Positions 1-8,178 of a stretch of DNA of 32,680 nt are shown piece after piece. The DNA lies in NCBI GenBank assembly GCA_946479475.1, contig CAMLGG010000027.1, positions 1 through 32,680 of the forward strand. The letters are read 5' to 3'. This stretch comes from an uncultured Ideonella sp. (GTDB lineage Bacteria; Pseudomonadota; Gammaproteobacteria; Burkholderiales; Burkholderiaceae). Numbering within the stretch: position 1 is the stretch's first letter; each line of letters opens with the position of its first letter. Under the pieces are notes generated by a model, which saw nothing but the letters and a program-made list of their open reading frames with translations, was not told where the DNA came from and did not search any database. The position numbers and the translations under genes are program-made.

Positions 1-218
1 GCGTGCACCAGCGGCCACAGCACGCGTTGCGCCAGGCGGCTTTCGAGGTTGCAGTGCATTGCCAGCAGCGGCACCTCGTCGACACGGTTCGCGTGCACCA
101 CCACGCCGCCGCGCCACGGTTCGATGCGCGCTGCGCTCAGGGCCGGCAGGCGCTGCAGCTCCTCGACCAGCAAGGCCTCGACGCCCTGGGCGCAAGGCAG
201 GAAAAGGGCGGGGATCAC
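1..218 (-). CDS. THUMP-domain class I SAM-dependent RNA methyltransferase, N-terminal part (RlmL-like), cut by window edge
   Basis: Only the first 72 codons are present. The product begins M(GTG)-IPALFLPCAQGVEALL and continues through LESRLAQRVLWPL. I recognise this as the ferredoxin-like/THUMP start of the RlmL/YcbY-type 23S rRNA guanine-N2 methyltransferases of Burkholderiales; the catalytic methyltransferase domain would lie outside the window. The GTG start (218-216) overlaps the rpoN stop in a GTGA, so the gene is probably translationally coupled to rpoN and transcribed with it. The family call rests on the pattern of the first 70 residues, and the exact rRNA target cannot be deduced. 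Confidence 0.7.
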   Translation of the reverse strand, partial: MIPALFLPCAQGVEALLVEELQRLPALSAARIEPWRGGVVVHANRVDEVPLLAMHCNLESRLAQRVLWPLVH

Positions 219-1753
219 AGGTCCTTGCGCAGGTTGGCGGGCGCAATCTTCAGCGCCTCGCGGTACTTGGCCACCGTGCGGCGCGCCACCTGGATGCCCT
301 GCTCCTCCAGCATCTGGCTGAGCTGGCTGTCCGACAGCGGCTTCTTGGGATCCTCGGCCGCCACCAGCTGCTTGATCAGCGCGCGCACGGCGGTGCTGGA
401 CGCGTTGCCGCCGGCCTCGGTGTTCAGCGACGAGCCGAAGAAGTACTTCAGCTCGAAGGTGCCGTAGGGCGTGTTCATGTACTTCGCGGTGGTCACGCGC
501 GAGATGGTGGATTCGTGCAGGCCCAGCTCGTCGGCGATCTCGCGCAGCACCAGCGGCTTCATCGCGATCTCGCCGTGGGTGAAGAAGTTCTTCTGCCGCT
601 CGACGATGGCCTGGCTGACGCGCAGGATGGTGTCGAAGCGCTGCTGGATGTTGCGGATGAACCAGCGGGCCTCCTGCAGCCGCGCGGACAGGCCGCTGGC
701 GCCGTTGGCGCTGCCGCCGCGCTGGCCGCGCACGGCCTGGGCGTAGATGTCCGACACCCGCAGCTTGGGCATGACGTCCGGATTGAGCGTGGCCTTCCAG
801 CCGCGGCCGGACTTCACCACGATCACGTCGGGCACGACGATGAGGCTCTCGGCGCGTGCGAAGGGGCGGCCCGGCTTGGGCTCGCACGCGACGATCAGCG
901 CCTGGGCCGCCTTGACCGTCGCCTCGTCGGCGCCCGTGGCCGCAGCGAGCTTGCGGATGTCGCGCTTGGCCAGCAGGTCGAGGTGCCTGCCGCAGATCGC
1001 GAGGGCGCAGTCACGGGCCGCGCAGGCCGGCGTGTCACGCAGCTGCAGCGCCAGGCAGTCACCCAGGCTGGCGGCGCCCACGCCGGAAGGCTCCATGCTC
1101 TGCAGCCACTTCAGGCCGCAGCGCAGCTGGTCCAGCAGCTCTTCGCGCGACTCCGGATCCTCCATGCCGAGCGAATCGGCCAGGCGCTCTGCGATGTCTT
1201 CCAGCGTGCCGTCGAGGTAGCCGTCGTCGTCGAGCGACTCGATCAGCACCTGCACGGCCGCCGCATCGGCCGGGGCCAGCCGCATGCCGGCGAGCTGGGC
1301 GCGCAGATGATCCTGCAGCGTCTCCGCGTGGCTGTTGCGCTCCTGGGCATCGAGGCCCTCCTCTTCGCCGCTGCCGGAGCCGGAAGATGCGCTCGAGGGC
1401 AGCTCCTGGATGCCGTCGAAGTCGTCGCGCTCGGTGCCGTTCTCCCAGTCGTCGCGCTCGGTGGTGCCGAACTCGGCCGTGTCCATGCCGGCGGGCTCGT
1501 CGCTGCCTTCGCCCACGCTGCTGCCCGGCGCGTCCTGCTCTTCACGCGTGGCGGCGGTGGGGGCAGGCTTGTCGTGACCCGCTTCGTAGCCGTTGATCTC
1601 CTCGTCCGGCTCCAGGAAGGGGTTCTGCTCGAGCATCTGCTCGACCTCCTGGTGCAGCTCCAGCGTGGACAGCTGCAGCAGGCGGATCGACTGCTGCAGC
1701 TGCGGCGTCAGCGCCAGGTGCTGCGAAAGGCGGACTTGCAGCGTGGGCTTCAT
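215..1753 (-). CDS. rpoN: RNA polymerase sigma-54 factor RpoN
   Basis: 512 residues, about full length for sigma-54. The Q- and L-rich region I (MKPTLQVRLSQHLALTPQLQ, residues 1-20) contacts bacterial enhancer-binding proteins. An acidic, variable region II follows at roughly 55-130. The core-binding and HTH domains come next (LREIADELGLHESTISR), and the RpoN box ARRTVAKYRE lies near residues 490-499 and recognises the -24 element. The factor directs transcription from -24/-12 promoters, for example in nitrogen metabolism, motility and some carbon uptake. It follows lptB after 20 bp, which matches the common lptA-lptB-rpoN order. The genes often found next (hpf, ptsN, hprK) are absent here; a THUMP methyltransferase follows instead. 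Confidence 0.97.
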   Translation of the reverse strand: MKPTLQVRLSQHLALTPQLQQSIRLLQLSTLELHQEVEQMLEQNPFLEPDEEINGYEAGHDKPAPTAATREEQDAPGSSVGEGSDEPAGMDTAEFGTTERDDWENGTERDDFDGIQELPSSASSGSGSGEEEGLDAQERNSHAETLQDHLRAQLAGMRLAPADAAAVQVLIESLDDDGYLDGTLEDIAERLADSLGMEDPESREELLDQLRCGLKWLQSMEPSGVGAASLGDCLALQLRDTPACAARDCALAICGRHLDLLAKRDIRKLAAATGADEATVKAAQALIVACEPKPGRPFARAESLIVVPDVIVVKSGRGWKATLNPDVMPKLRVSDIYAQAVRGQRGGSANGASGLSARLQEARWFIRNIQQRFDTILRVSQAIVERQKNFFTHGEIAMKPLVLREIADELGLHESTISRVTTAKYMNTPYGTFELKYFFGSSLNTEAGGNASSTAVRALIKQLVAAEDPKKPLSDSQLSQMLEEQGIQVARRTVAKYREALKIAPANLRKDL

Positions 1754-1773
1754 CTTCGGTACCGCTCCACGCC

Positions 1774-2568
1774 CTACATGCGGAAATGCTCGCCGAGGTA
1801 CACGCGGCGGACGTCGGGGTTCTCGATGATGTGGTCGGGCGTGCCCTCGGCCAGCACCCGGCCCTCGCTGATGATGTAGGCGCGGTCGCAGATACCCAGG
1901 GTCTCTCGCACGTTGTGGTCGGTGATCAGCACACCGATGCCGCGCGACTTGAGGAAGCCGATGATGCGCTGGATCTCGATCACCGCGATCGGGTCCACGC
2001 CCGCGAAAGGCTCGTCGAGCAGGATGAAGCGCGGCTGCGTGGCCAGGGCCCGCGCGATCTCCACCCGGCGCCGCTCGCCGCCCGAGAGCGCGGGCGCGGG
2101 CGAATCGCGCAGGCCGGCGAGGCTCAGGTCGTGCAGCAGGGCCTCGAGCAGGCGGTCGATCTCGTGCTGGGGCAGCGGCTTGCCGCGCTCGTCGATCTGC
2201 AGCTCCAGCACCGCGCGGATGTTCTCCTCCACGGTCAGCTTGCGGAAGATCGAGGCCTCCTGCGGCAGGTAGCTCAGGCCGAGCCGCGCACGCTGGTGGA
2301 TGGGCTTGTGCTCGACCGCGACGCCGTCGATGTGGATGGTGCCCGCATCGCAGCGCACCAGGCCCACGACCATGTAGAAGGTCGTCGTCTTGCCCGCGCC
2401 GTTGGGGCCCAGCAGGCCCACGACCTCGCCGCCGCCCACCGCCAGGTGGACCTCCTTCACCACGGTGCGGGCACCGTAGCTCTTGCGCAGGCCGCTGGCA
2501 TCCAGGCGGCTGGTGGCGGGCGAGGGCACCGCGGCCAGCCTGGCCGCGCCGGGCGTCGGGGCGTTCAT
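1774..2568 (-). CDS. lptB: LPS export ABC transporter ATP-binding protein LptB
   Basis: 264 residues. This cytoplasmic ATPase powers extraction of LPS from the inner membrane with LptF and LptG and pushes it along the Lpt bridge. The motifs are complete: Walker A GPNGAGKT (54-61), Q-loop LPQ (101-103), signature LSGGE (161-165), Walker B FILLDEP (181-187) and H-loop ITDH (215-218). The sequence [10 protein letters not shown] at the C-terminus is typical of LptB. The first ~22 residues are a low-complexity Ala/Pro extension. The ATG at 2568 overlaps the lptA stop (ATGA), which fixes the start; a longer reading upstream in this frame is only antisense-frame noise inside lptA. Confidence 0.97.
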   Translation of the reverse strand: MNAPTPGAARLAAVPSPATSRLDASGLRKSYGARTVVKEVHLAVGGGEVVGLLGPNGAGKTTTFYMVVGLVRCDAGTIHIDGVAVEHKPIHQRARLGLSYLPQEASIFRKLTVEENIRAVLELQIDERGKPLPQHEIDRLLEALLHDLSLAGLRDSPAPALSGGERRRVEIARALATQPRFILLDEPFAGVDPIAVIEIQRIIGFLKSRGIGVLITDHNVRETLGICDRAYIISEGRVLAEGTPDHIIENPDVRRVYLGEHFRM

Positions 2569-3161
2569 TTCTGCGGCTCCGACGCGGCTTCGGCCTGGCG
2601 CGGGATGAAGACCAGCCGGGCGCGCCCGTTGGCCGCCCCCGAGGCCGCCGGCGAGGCGCCCTCGAAGACTATCGTGTCGCTGCGCTGGTCGTAGGTGATG
2701 ACGGCGGCGTTGGCCTCGTCCGGCGGCCCCTCGGGGCGGACCACCCGGAGCTTGGCGTCGCCGATGAAGCGCACCTTTTCGTTCGCGCCGTCGTACTCGA
2801 CCCGCTGCGCCTCGGCCTCGACCACCTCGTCCACGCGGTCGCGCTTCTGGCGGAAGGTGGCCGGCTTGTCCAGCGTGCCCTTGGCATTGGCCATGTAGCG
2901 GCCGGGCACGTCCTCGCGCACCTCGACGCGGTCCGCCTTGATCAGCAGCGTGCCCTGGGCGATGACCACGTTGCCGGTGATCACGGTGGTCTTGGACTTG
3001 AGGTCCACCGTGGCCGACTGCTTGCCGTCGCTCTCCACCACCATCGGCTTGCTCCGGTCGGCTTTCTCGGCCCGGGCGGGGATCGACGCCAGGAGGGCGG
3101 CGAGCGCCAGGACGACAGGCACGGTGATGGTGGAGGCGATGGGGCGCATGGCTTGCGGCAT
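2565..3161 (-). CDS. lptA: Periplasmic LPS transport protein LptA
   Basis: 198 residues from the ATG at 3161. A second ATG at 3149 would give 194, and both keep the signal peptide (hydrophobic [18 protein letters not shown], cut after ARA). The mature part is an OstA/LptA beta-jellyroll with [33 protein letters not shown], a [14 protein letters not shown] strand and a D-rich repeat. LptA polymerises into the periplasmic bridge that carries LPS from LptC to LptD. A further upstream GTG at 3191 is unlikely because a -10-like TAGAAT lies inside that extension. The gene usually found upstream, lptC, is not here; dsbA is. lptA overlaps lptB by 4 bp. Confidence 0.93.
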   Translation of the reverse strand: MPQAMRPIASTITVPVVLALAALLASIPARAEKADRSKPMVVESDGKQSATVDLKSKTTVITGNVVIAQGTLLIKADRVEVREDVPGRYMANAKGTLDKPATFRQKRDRVDEVVEAEAQRVEYDGANEKVRFIGDAKLRVVRPEGPPDEANAAVITYDQRSDTIVFEGASPAASGAANGRARLVFIPRQAEAASEPQK

Positions 3162-3175
3162 GAAACTTGCAGGCC

Positions 3176-3181
3176 ATTCTA
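3176..3181 (-). promoter_or_regulatory. Candidate -10 hexamer for lptA-lptB-rpoN
   Basis: On the minus strand this reads TAGAAT (5 of 6 matches to TATAAT), 14-26 bp upstream of the two possible lptA start codons. I see no clear -35. The same hexamer in the same context (ATTCTA on the plus strand) occurs before argS, amgK and bamE. Confidence 0.4.
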
Positions 3182-3281
3182 GCGGCAGCACCCGATGGCC
3201 GCCGCCTTTCCAGACCCGATTCGCGGTGAAATGCTCGGCTGCGGAGCGTCGTTCAGCGCGGCGTCGACCGCGCCCGCGCCC

Positions 3282-3965
3282 TCACAGCGTCTTGCGCACC
3301 AGGCCGATCAGGTGGTCGACCACGGGGAATGTCCGTTCGGTCCCGCCCGCCAGCGAGGCCGAGGTGCGGTAGCGGCCGTGCACGCCGATCGTCGGCACGC
3401 CGTCGACGCCGTAGGCATCGGCCAGCTGGCGGGCCTGCTTGGCCTTGCCGATGACGGTGAAGGACTTCAGCGTTTCGGCGAACTTGGCGCCATCGACGCC
3501 CAGGCTGGCCACGAAGGCCGTGACCTCGGGCTCGGTCGCCATCCGCTTGTGCTCCTGGTGGATGGCGTTGAAGAGCTTGCGGTGCACGTTGGGCAGCTGG
3601 CCCATCGCCTCGAGCGCGTAGAAGACCTTCTGGTGGAACTCGTACTGCGGCGTGAAGGCGGCCGGCACGCGGCGGAAGTTCACATCGGAAGGCAGCTTGG
3701 CCGACCACTGCTCCACGTACGGCTCCAGCGCGAAGCAGTGCGGGCAGCCGTACCAGAAGAACTCGACCACCTCGACCTTGCCGGTCGAAGGCATGGCGAT
3801 GGGCTGGGCCAGCTTGACGTAGTGCGTGCCTTCGACGGGCGTGGGCTGCGCGTGCGCGACCGGCGCCGCCAGCGCGAGCCCGGTGCCCGCCGCGGCGGCG
3901 GCCAGGCCCAGGGAGTGGAAATCGCGCCGGTTCATCGTCGCGGCCGAGGGGCGGTTGGGCTTCAC
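3282..3965 (-). CDS. dsbA: Thiol:disulfide interchange protein DsbA
   Basis: 227 residues. This periplasmic oxidase introduces disulfides into exported proteins. The active site WYGCPHC (C74-x-x-C77) follows the strand VEVVEFF, and the cis-proline loop GVPTIGV sits near the C-terminus, as in thioredoxin-fold DsbA proteins. The start is a GTG at 3965 preceded by a GAGG Shine-Dalgarno 7 nt upstream; the later in-frame ATG (residue 11) has none. The leader contains twin arginines in NRRDFHSLG, then an Ala-rich core and AHA, so it looks like a Tat signal rather than the usual Sec/SRP one. The gene lies 50 bp downstream of the SPOR gene and probably belongs to the argS-SPOR-dsbA operon. Confidence 0.95.
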   Translation of the reverse strand: MKPNRPSAATMNRRDFHSLGLAAAAAGTGLALAAPVAHAQPTPVEGTHYVKLAQPIAMPSTGKVEVVEFFWYGCPHCFALEPYVEQWSAKLPSDVNFRRVPAAFTPQYEFHQKVFYALEAMGQLPNVHRKLFNAIHQEHKRMATEPEVTAFVASLGVDGAKFAETLKSFTVIGKAKQARQLADAYGVDGVPTIGVHGRYRTSASLAGGTERTFPVVDHLIGLVRKTL

Positions 3966-4015
3966 GAAGTTCCTCGAAGAAGAAGGGATGGGGCGTGGAG
4001 GCGCCGGCGGGGGAT

Positions 4016-4729
4016 TCAGTTCCGCTCCTGGCGGACGAGGGCGGCGTCGATGCCGCCGGCCTTGAGCCGCTCCTGCTGCGCGACGGCCTCGGACTGGGTC
4101 TCGAACGGGCCCATGCGCACGCGGTGGATGGTGCGCCCGCCCTGCTCGCGTTCGAAGACCTTGGCGCCGAAGCCCTGCAGGGCCAGCTTGGCACGCTGCT
4201 GCTCGGCGTCGTCCGGGCTCGAGTACGCCCCGACCTGGACGAAGTAGACGAATGGATCCGCACCTGGGGCGGCACGCGGGGCCGAGGCCCTGGGCACCGG
4301 CGCGGGGACGGCCTCGCCCGAGAGAATGGCAGCGGCGTCGCGGCTGGACCTGGGGGCCGCCGGCGGCGTGGGCGTCGCCACCGGGGGCGGCGTGACCACC
4401 CCGGCCGGCGGGGCGCCCGTGACCGGCGCCGGCGAGCCGTTCGGCACCGCCGAAGCGGGCGCCGGCCGCGGCGGCACCGGCTTGCCGCCCAGACCCGCGT
4501 TCGGGTCCCAGCTCTTCATCTTCTCGGCCTCCGCCGCCTCCTGCTCGGGCGTGCGGTGCTGGACCTTGTCGTGGAAAGGCGAGGGCACCTTGGCGATGTA
4601 GAGCGCGACGCCCAGCGCCAGAGCCAGGCCGATCAGCAGGCCCACGATCAGGCCCACGGCGAAGCCGCCGCGTTGGTTCTCGAAGCCGCCTCGTTGCGGG
4701 CGCACCGGGGCGCCCCTGTTCAATCTCAT
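4016..4729 (-). CDS. SPOR-domain membrane protein (FtsN-like)
   Basis: 237 residues, predicted as a bitopic inner-membrane protein. It has a short basic, Gly-rich cytoplasmic tail, one transmembrane helix at about 23-46 ([20 protein letters not shown]), a long Pro/Ala-rich periplasmic linker (about 70-155) and a C-terminal SPOR domain at 158-237 (YFVQVGAY... FGAKVF... HRVRMGPF). SPOR domains bind denuded septal peptidoglycan, so a role at division like FtsN is likely. The ATG overlaps the argS stop (ATGA). The argS-SPOR-dsbA order is usual in Burkholderiales, where the gene is often annotated 'sporulation domain-containing protein'. True FtsN function is inferred. Confidence 0.88.
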   Translation of the reverse strand: MRLNRGAPVRPQRGGFENQRGGFAVGLIVGLLIGLALALGVALYIAKVPSPFHDKVQHRTPEQEAAEAEKMKSWDPNAGLGGKPVPPRPAPASAVPNGSPAPVTGAPPAGVVTPPPVATPTPPAAPRSSRDAAAILSGEAVPAPVPRASAPRAAPGADPFVYFVQVGAYSSPDDAEQQRAKLALQGFGAKVFEREQGGRTIHRVRMGPFETQSEAVAQQERLKAGGIDAALVRQERN

Positions 4730-6438
4730 GCCGTCTCCGCAGCGGGTTGTTCTCGTGACATCGCGTCCGGGGCGCTCACGCCCAGCAGGGCGAGCGCGTT
4801 GCGCAGCACCTGCCGGGTGGCGTCCAGCAGGGCCAGGCGGGCCCGCGCGAGAGGCGCGTCCTCGACCAGGAAGCGCTCGGCGGCATAGTAGCTGTGGAAG
4901 GCGCCGGCCAGGTCACGCAGGTAGAAGGCGACGTCGTGCGGCGCCAGGTCGCGCGCGGCGTTGGCCAGCATGCCCGGGTAGTCGGCCAGCTTGAGCATCA
5001 GCGAGGCTTCGGTCGGCGCGGTCAGCAGCGAAAGGTCGGCCGAATCGATGCTCGCCGCGTCATGCCCCTGCGCAGCCGCCTGCGCCAGCACCGAGCAGAT
5101 CCGCGCATGGGCGTATTGCACGTAGAACACCGGGTTCTCGTCGTTCTGCTTGACCGCCAGGTCGACGTCGAAGGTGAACTCGGTGTCGGCCTTGCGGCTG
5201 ATGAGGAAGAAGCGCACCGCGTCGCGGCTGGTCCAGTCGATCAGGTCGCGCAGCGTCACGTAGCTGCCGGCGCGCTTGCTGATCTTGACCTCCACGCCAT
5301 CGCGCACCACGCGCACCATGGTGTTGAGCACGTAGTCGGGGTAGCCCTGCGGGATGCCGACGCCGGCCGCCTGCAGGCCGCCGCGCACCCGCGCGATGGT
5401 GCCGTAGTGATCGGTGCCCTGGCAGTTGATCACCTTGGTGAAGCCGCGCTCCCACTTGTTCAGGTGGTAGGCCACGTCCGGCAGGAAGTAGGTGTAGGTG
5501 CCATCGGACTTGCGCATCACGCGGTCCTTGTCGTCACCGTACTCGGTGGTGCGCAGCCACAGCGCGCCATCCTGCTCGAAGGTCTTGCCCGACTTCACCA
5601 GCCTGTCGACCGTGTCCTCGACCCGCCCGGAGGTGTAGAGGCTCGACTCGAGGAAGTAGTTGTCGAAGCTCACGCCGAAGGCCTGCAGGTCCAGGTCCTG
5701 CTCGTGGCGCAGGTAGGCCACGGCGAACTGGCGGATGCCGTCGAGATCATCCGGGTCGCCCGAGGCGGTGAACTCGCGGTCGTCGGCCTTGACCGTCTTC
5801 TTCGCCAGGAAGTCGGCCGCGATGTCGGCGATGTAGTCGCCGTTGTAGGCGCTCTCGGGCCAGCCGTCGTCGCCGGGCTTCAGGCCCTTGATGCGGCACT
5901 GGGTGGAGGCGGCCAGCGTGGCGATCTGCACGCCGGCGTCGTTGTAGTAGAACTCGCGGGTGACATCCCAGCCCTGCGTCTCGAAGAGATGGCAGATCGA
6001 GTCGCCGAGCGCCCCCTGGCGGGCGTGGCCGACGTGCAGGGGTCCGGTCGGGTTGGCCGAGACGAACTCGACCATCAGCTTCTGGCCGTTGGCCGGCTGG
6101 CGGCCGAAGGCCTCGCCGGCGGCGCGCACCTCGGCCACGACCGCCTGCTTGGCGGCCGGCGACAGGCGCAGGTTGATGAAGCCGGGGCCGGCGATCTCGA
6201 GCGCCGCGACCCAGCGTTGCACCTCGGGCTGGGCGTTCAGTTCGGCGACCAGCTTCTCGGCCAGCGCGCGCGGGTTGCTCTTCAGCGGCTTGGCGAGTTG
6301 CATCGCCGCGGTGATGGCGAGATCGCCGTGCGCGGCCTGCTTGGGCGACTCGAAGACGGGGGTGTAGGCGTGCCCCGGCGCCAGCTGCGCCACGGCGCGG
6401 GCCAGCGCGAGCTGCAGCTCTGCCTTGGCTTGGATCAT
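4726..6438 (-). CDS. argS: Arginine--tRNA ligase
   Basis: 570 residues from the ATG at 6438 ([10 protein letters not shown]). An in-frame start nine codons upstream would place the -10-like TAGAAT (6450-6455) inside the gene, so the shorter form is preferred. The N-terminal Add-1 domain is at 1-100. The HIGH-class signature [12 protein letters not shown] (HVGH at 135-138) follows. The degenerate KMSKS loop of ArgRS is present as [10 protein letters not shown], and the C-terminal anticodon-binding helices end in [10 protein letters not shown]. It charges tRNA-Arg. It is the first gene of the argS-SPOR-dsbA operon, coupled to the SPOR gene by a 4-bp overlap. Confidence 0.97.
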   Translation of the reverse strand: MIQAKAELQLALARAVAQLAPGHAYTPVFESPKQAAHGDLAITAAMQLAKPLKSNPRALAEKLVAELNAQPEVQRWVAALEIAGPGFINLRLSPAAKQAVVAEVRAAGEAFGRQPANGQKLMVEFVSANPTGPLHVGHARQGALGDSICHLFETQGWDVTREFYYNDAGVQIATLAASTQCRIKGLKPGDDGWPESAYNGDYIADIAADFLAKKTVKADDREFTASGDPDDLDGIRQFAVAYLRHEQDLDLQAFGVSFDNYFLESSLYTSGRVEDTVDRLVKSGKTFEQDGALWLRTTEYGDDKDRVMRKSDGTYTYFLPDVAYHLNKWERGFTKVINCQGTDHYGTIARVRGGLQAAGVGIPQGYPDYVLNTMVRVVRDGVEVKISKRAGSYVTLRDLIDWTSRDAVRFFLISRKADTEFTFDVDLAVKQNDENPVFYVQYAHARICSVLAQAAAQGHDAASIDSADLSLLTAPTEASLMLKLADYPGMLANAARDLAPHDVAFYLRDLAGAFHSYYAAERFLVEDAPLARARLALLDATRQVLRNALALLGVSAPDAMSREQPAAETA

Positions 6439-6449
6439 GATGGGCAGCG

Positions 6450-6455
6450 ATTCTA
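6450..6455 (-). promoter_or_regulatory. Candidate -10 hexamer for argS
   Basis: Minus-strand TAGAAT ends 12 bp before the chosen argS ATG, which would give a very short leader. No convincing -35 is visible in the GC-rich sequence upstream. Confidence 0.35.
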
Positions 6456-6531
6456 AGGGTCGCACTGCCCTGGACGCCCCTGGCGCGTCGGCGCCACGAC
6501 CGGCGCCGATTTGCGCTCCCCGCCACCGGTT

Positions 6532-6551
6532 GTTCGTGCTTTTGCGCGAAC
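6532..6551. repeat. Inverted repeat upstream of the protein-kinase gene
   Basis: GTTCGTGC and GCGCGAAC form an 8-bp stem (one G-T pair) around a TTTT loop. Further GTTCG copies follow within 60 bp, including a direct repeat CGTTCGCCAA near 6584-6603. No T-tract follows, so it is not an obvious terminator. It could be a regulator-binding region in the 177-bp space between argS and the kinase gene. Confidence 0.35.
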
Positions 6552-6615
6552 ATGAATTCGTTCACAGTGCAGCCTGGCCTGTTGCCAGCGTGCCGTTCGC
6601 CAAACGTTCGCCAAC

Positions 6616-8088
6616 GTGTCCTCCTCGTCCACCTCGCGCCCGTCCATCTCGCGTCCGTCCGCTTCGCGCCCGTCGTCGACCTCGACCGGCCCGACGGCCA
6701 GCGCGAGTGCGCCTTCGTCGTCGCGCTCGCGCTCGCGCGCGCAGTCGACGGTCGCGATGCCCCGGCTGGACCCGGACGACCCGCCGATGATCGGCAAGTA
6801 CCGGGTGCTGCGGCGCCTCGGCGAGGGCGCGACCAGCGAGGTCTTCCTCGCCTACGACGATTTCCATGGGCGCGAGGTGGCGATCAAGCGGGTGCGCTCC
6901 AGCGTCGGTCGCTCCGAGGCCGATGCTCATTTCTCGCCGCACTTCTTCGCTGCCGAAGCGGCGCTGGTGGGGCGGCTCAACCACCCGAACGTCGTCCAGA
7001 TCCACGACGCGGTCGACGACCCGGTGTCTCCCTACCTGGTGATGGAGTACGTGCCAGGCACCACGCTGCGCCCGTTCTGCCAGCAGGATCGCCTGCTGCC
7101 GCTGGAGCAGGTGGTCGAAATCGGCTTCAAGTGCGCGATGGCGCTGGGCTACGTCTACCGCCAGGGCCTGATCCACCGCGACGTGAAGCCGGCCAACATC
7201 CTGGCGGTGACCGACGGGCCCGAGGTGCTGGACATCAAGCTGACCGACTTCGGCAGCGTGCTCAACATGGGCTCGGACCGCACGCAGATCCATCGCGTCG
7301 GCTCGCTGGCCTACATGTCGCCCGAGCAGCTCGAAGGCTCGGCCCTGGATTGCCGGGCCGACATCTACTCGCTGGCCGCGGTGCTCTACCACCTGATCGC
7401 CGGCCGCCCGCCGTTCGAGGCCGAGAACCACGGCGCGCTGCTGAACATGATCTGCAACGTCGAGCCGGAGCCGCTGACCTCGCTGCGCGAGGGCGTGAGT
7501 GCCGGGCTGGACCTCACCATCCGCAGCGCGCTGGCCAAGCAAGCCGAGGACCGGCCGGAAGACTGGGACCAGTTCGCGCAGTCGCTTTCGGCCCTGATCA
7601 CCAACCACGAGGTGCCGCGCGGGCAGCTCCAGCGCGTCCTCGACTCCGAGCGCTTCAACCTGCTGCGCTCGCTCGAGTTCTTCGCCGAATTCGGCGATGT
7701 GGAGCTGTGGGAAGTGGTGCACCGCGCCAGGTGGCAGCGCTTCCCCTTCGGCCACAAGATCTTCAAGCGCGGCCAGGAGGGCAAGCAGTTCTACTGCATC
7801 GCGCAGGGCGAGGTGGAGGTCTACCGCGAGGGCGAGCGGGTCGCGCGACTGGGCGCCGGCACCTCGGTCGGCGAGATGGCCTACCTCGCGCCGAGCCCGG
7901 ACCTGCGCAAGCACGCGACCGACGTGATCGTCTCCGAGGCCTGCACCACCGTCTCCTTCAATCCCGACAGCCTTTCGCAGCTGAGCCCGGACACGCGCCA
8001 CCGCTTCGACGAGGCTTTCATCAAGGTGCTGGTGCGGCGCCTGCATGCGGCGCACGAGGCCCTGGCGCACCCGCGCAAGATCCTTTGA
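6616..8088 (+). CDS. Ser/Thr protein kinase with C-terminal cyclic-nucleotide-binding-type domain
   Basis: 490 residues from the GTG at 6616, or 443 from the ATG at 6757; neither has a clear ribosome-binding site. The first ~48 residues are Ser/Arg/Pro-rich and partly encoded by a 15-bp repeat. A complete Hanks-type kinase domain spans ~60-325: glycine loop RLGEGATSEV, invariant K91 in VAIKRV, catalytic HRDVKPAN (187-194), DFG (211-213) and SPE (235-237). Residues ~345-455 resemble a cNMP-binding/CAP effector fold (GHKIFKRGQEGKQFYCI, QGEVEVYREG, GTSVGEMAYL). The segment after GEMAYL lacks the classical RAATV phosphate-binding sequence, so ligand binding is uncertain. No transmembrane helix is visible, so it is probably cytoplasmic. 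Substrates are unknown and no phosphatase gene is adjacent. Confidence 0.9.
   Translation: MSSSSTSRPSISRPSASRPSSTSTGPTASASAPSSSRSRSRAQSTVAMPRLDPDDPPMIGKYRVLRRLGEGATSEVFLAYDDFHGREVAIKRVRSSVGRSEADAHFSPHFFAAEAALVGRLNHPNVVQIHDAVDDPVSPYLVMEYVPGTTLRPFCQQDRLLPLEQVVEIGFKCAMALGYVYRQGLIHRDVKPANILAVTDGPEVLDIKLTDFGSVLNMGSDRTQIHRVGSLAYMSPEQLEGSALDCRADIYSLAAVLYHLIAGRPPFEAENHGALLNMICNVEPEPLTSLREGVSAGLDLTIRSALAKQAEDRPEDWDQFAQSLSALITNHEVPRGQLQRVLDSERFNLLRSLEFFAEFGDVELWEVVHRARWQRFPFGHKIFKRGQEGKQFYCIAQGEVEVYREGERVARLGAGTSVGEMAYLAPSPDLRKHATDVIVSEACTTVSFNPDSLSQLSPDTRHRFDEAFIKVLVRRLHAAHEALAHPRKIL
6631..6675 (+). repeat. Three imperfect 15-bp tandem repeats
   Basis: The units ACCTCGCGCCCGTCC, ATCTCGCGTCCGTCC and GCTTCGCGCCCGTCG encode TSRPS, ISRPS and ASRPS if the kinase gene starts at the GTG. 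Such a tract can change copy number by slippage in whole codons. Confidence 0.8.
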
Positions 8089-8103
8089 AGCCCGTTGCCG
8101 CTT

Positions 8104-8119
8104 ATCGCGAATTCGCGAT
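8104..8119. promoter_or_regulatory. 16-bp perfect palindrome, candidate operator upstream of the LysR gene
   Basis: ATCGCGAATTCGCGAT is its own reverse complement. It lies 60-75 bp upstream of the LysR-family start codon, where an autoregulatory site would be expected, and 16 bp after the kinase stop. A related half site (CGCGAAT) recurs at about 8136. No T-run follows, which argues against a terminator. Confidence 0.45.
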
Positions 8120-8178
8120 TAGCAAACAAAGCACCCGCGAATCACCCTGGAATTCCCCGAAGGCGCAATAATCGCCGG

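Noticed and set aside
59..1879. Long open frames opposite rpoN, the amgK/lptD region, the kinase gene, surA and leuS (e.g. 8119-10509, 10296-12581, 18659-20704, 26742-29534).
   Set aside because: They lie fully antisense to clear genes, have the Arg/Ala/Gly-rich composition of high-GC shadow frames and match no family.
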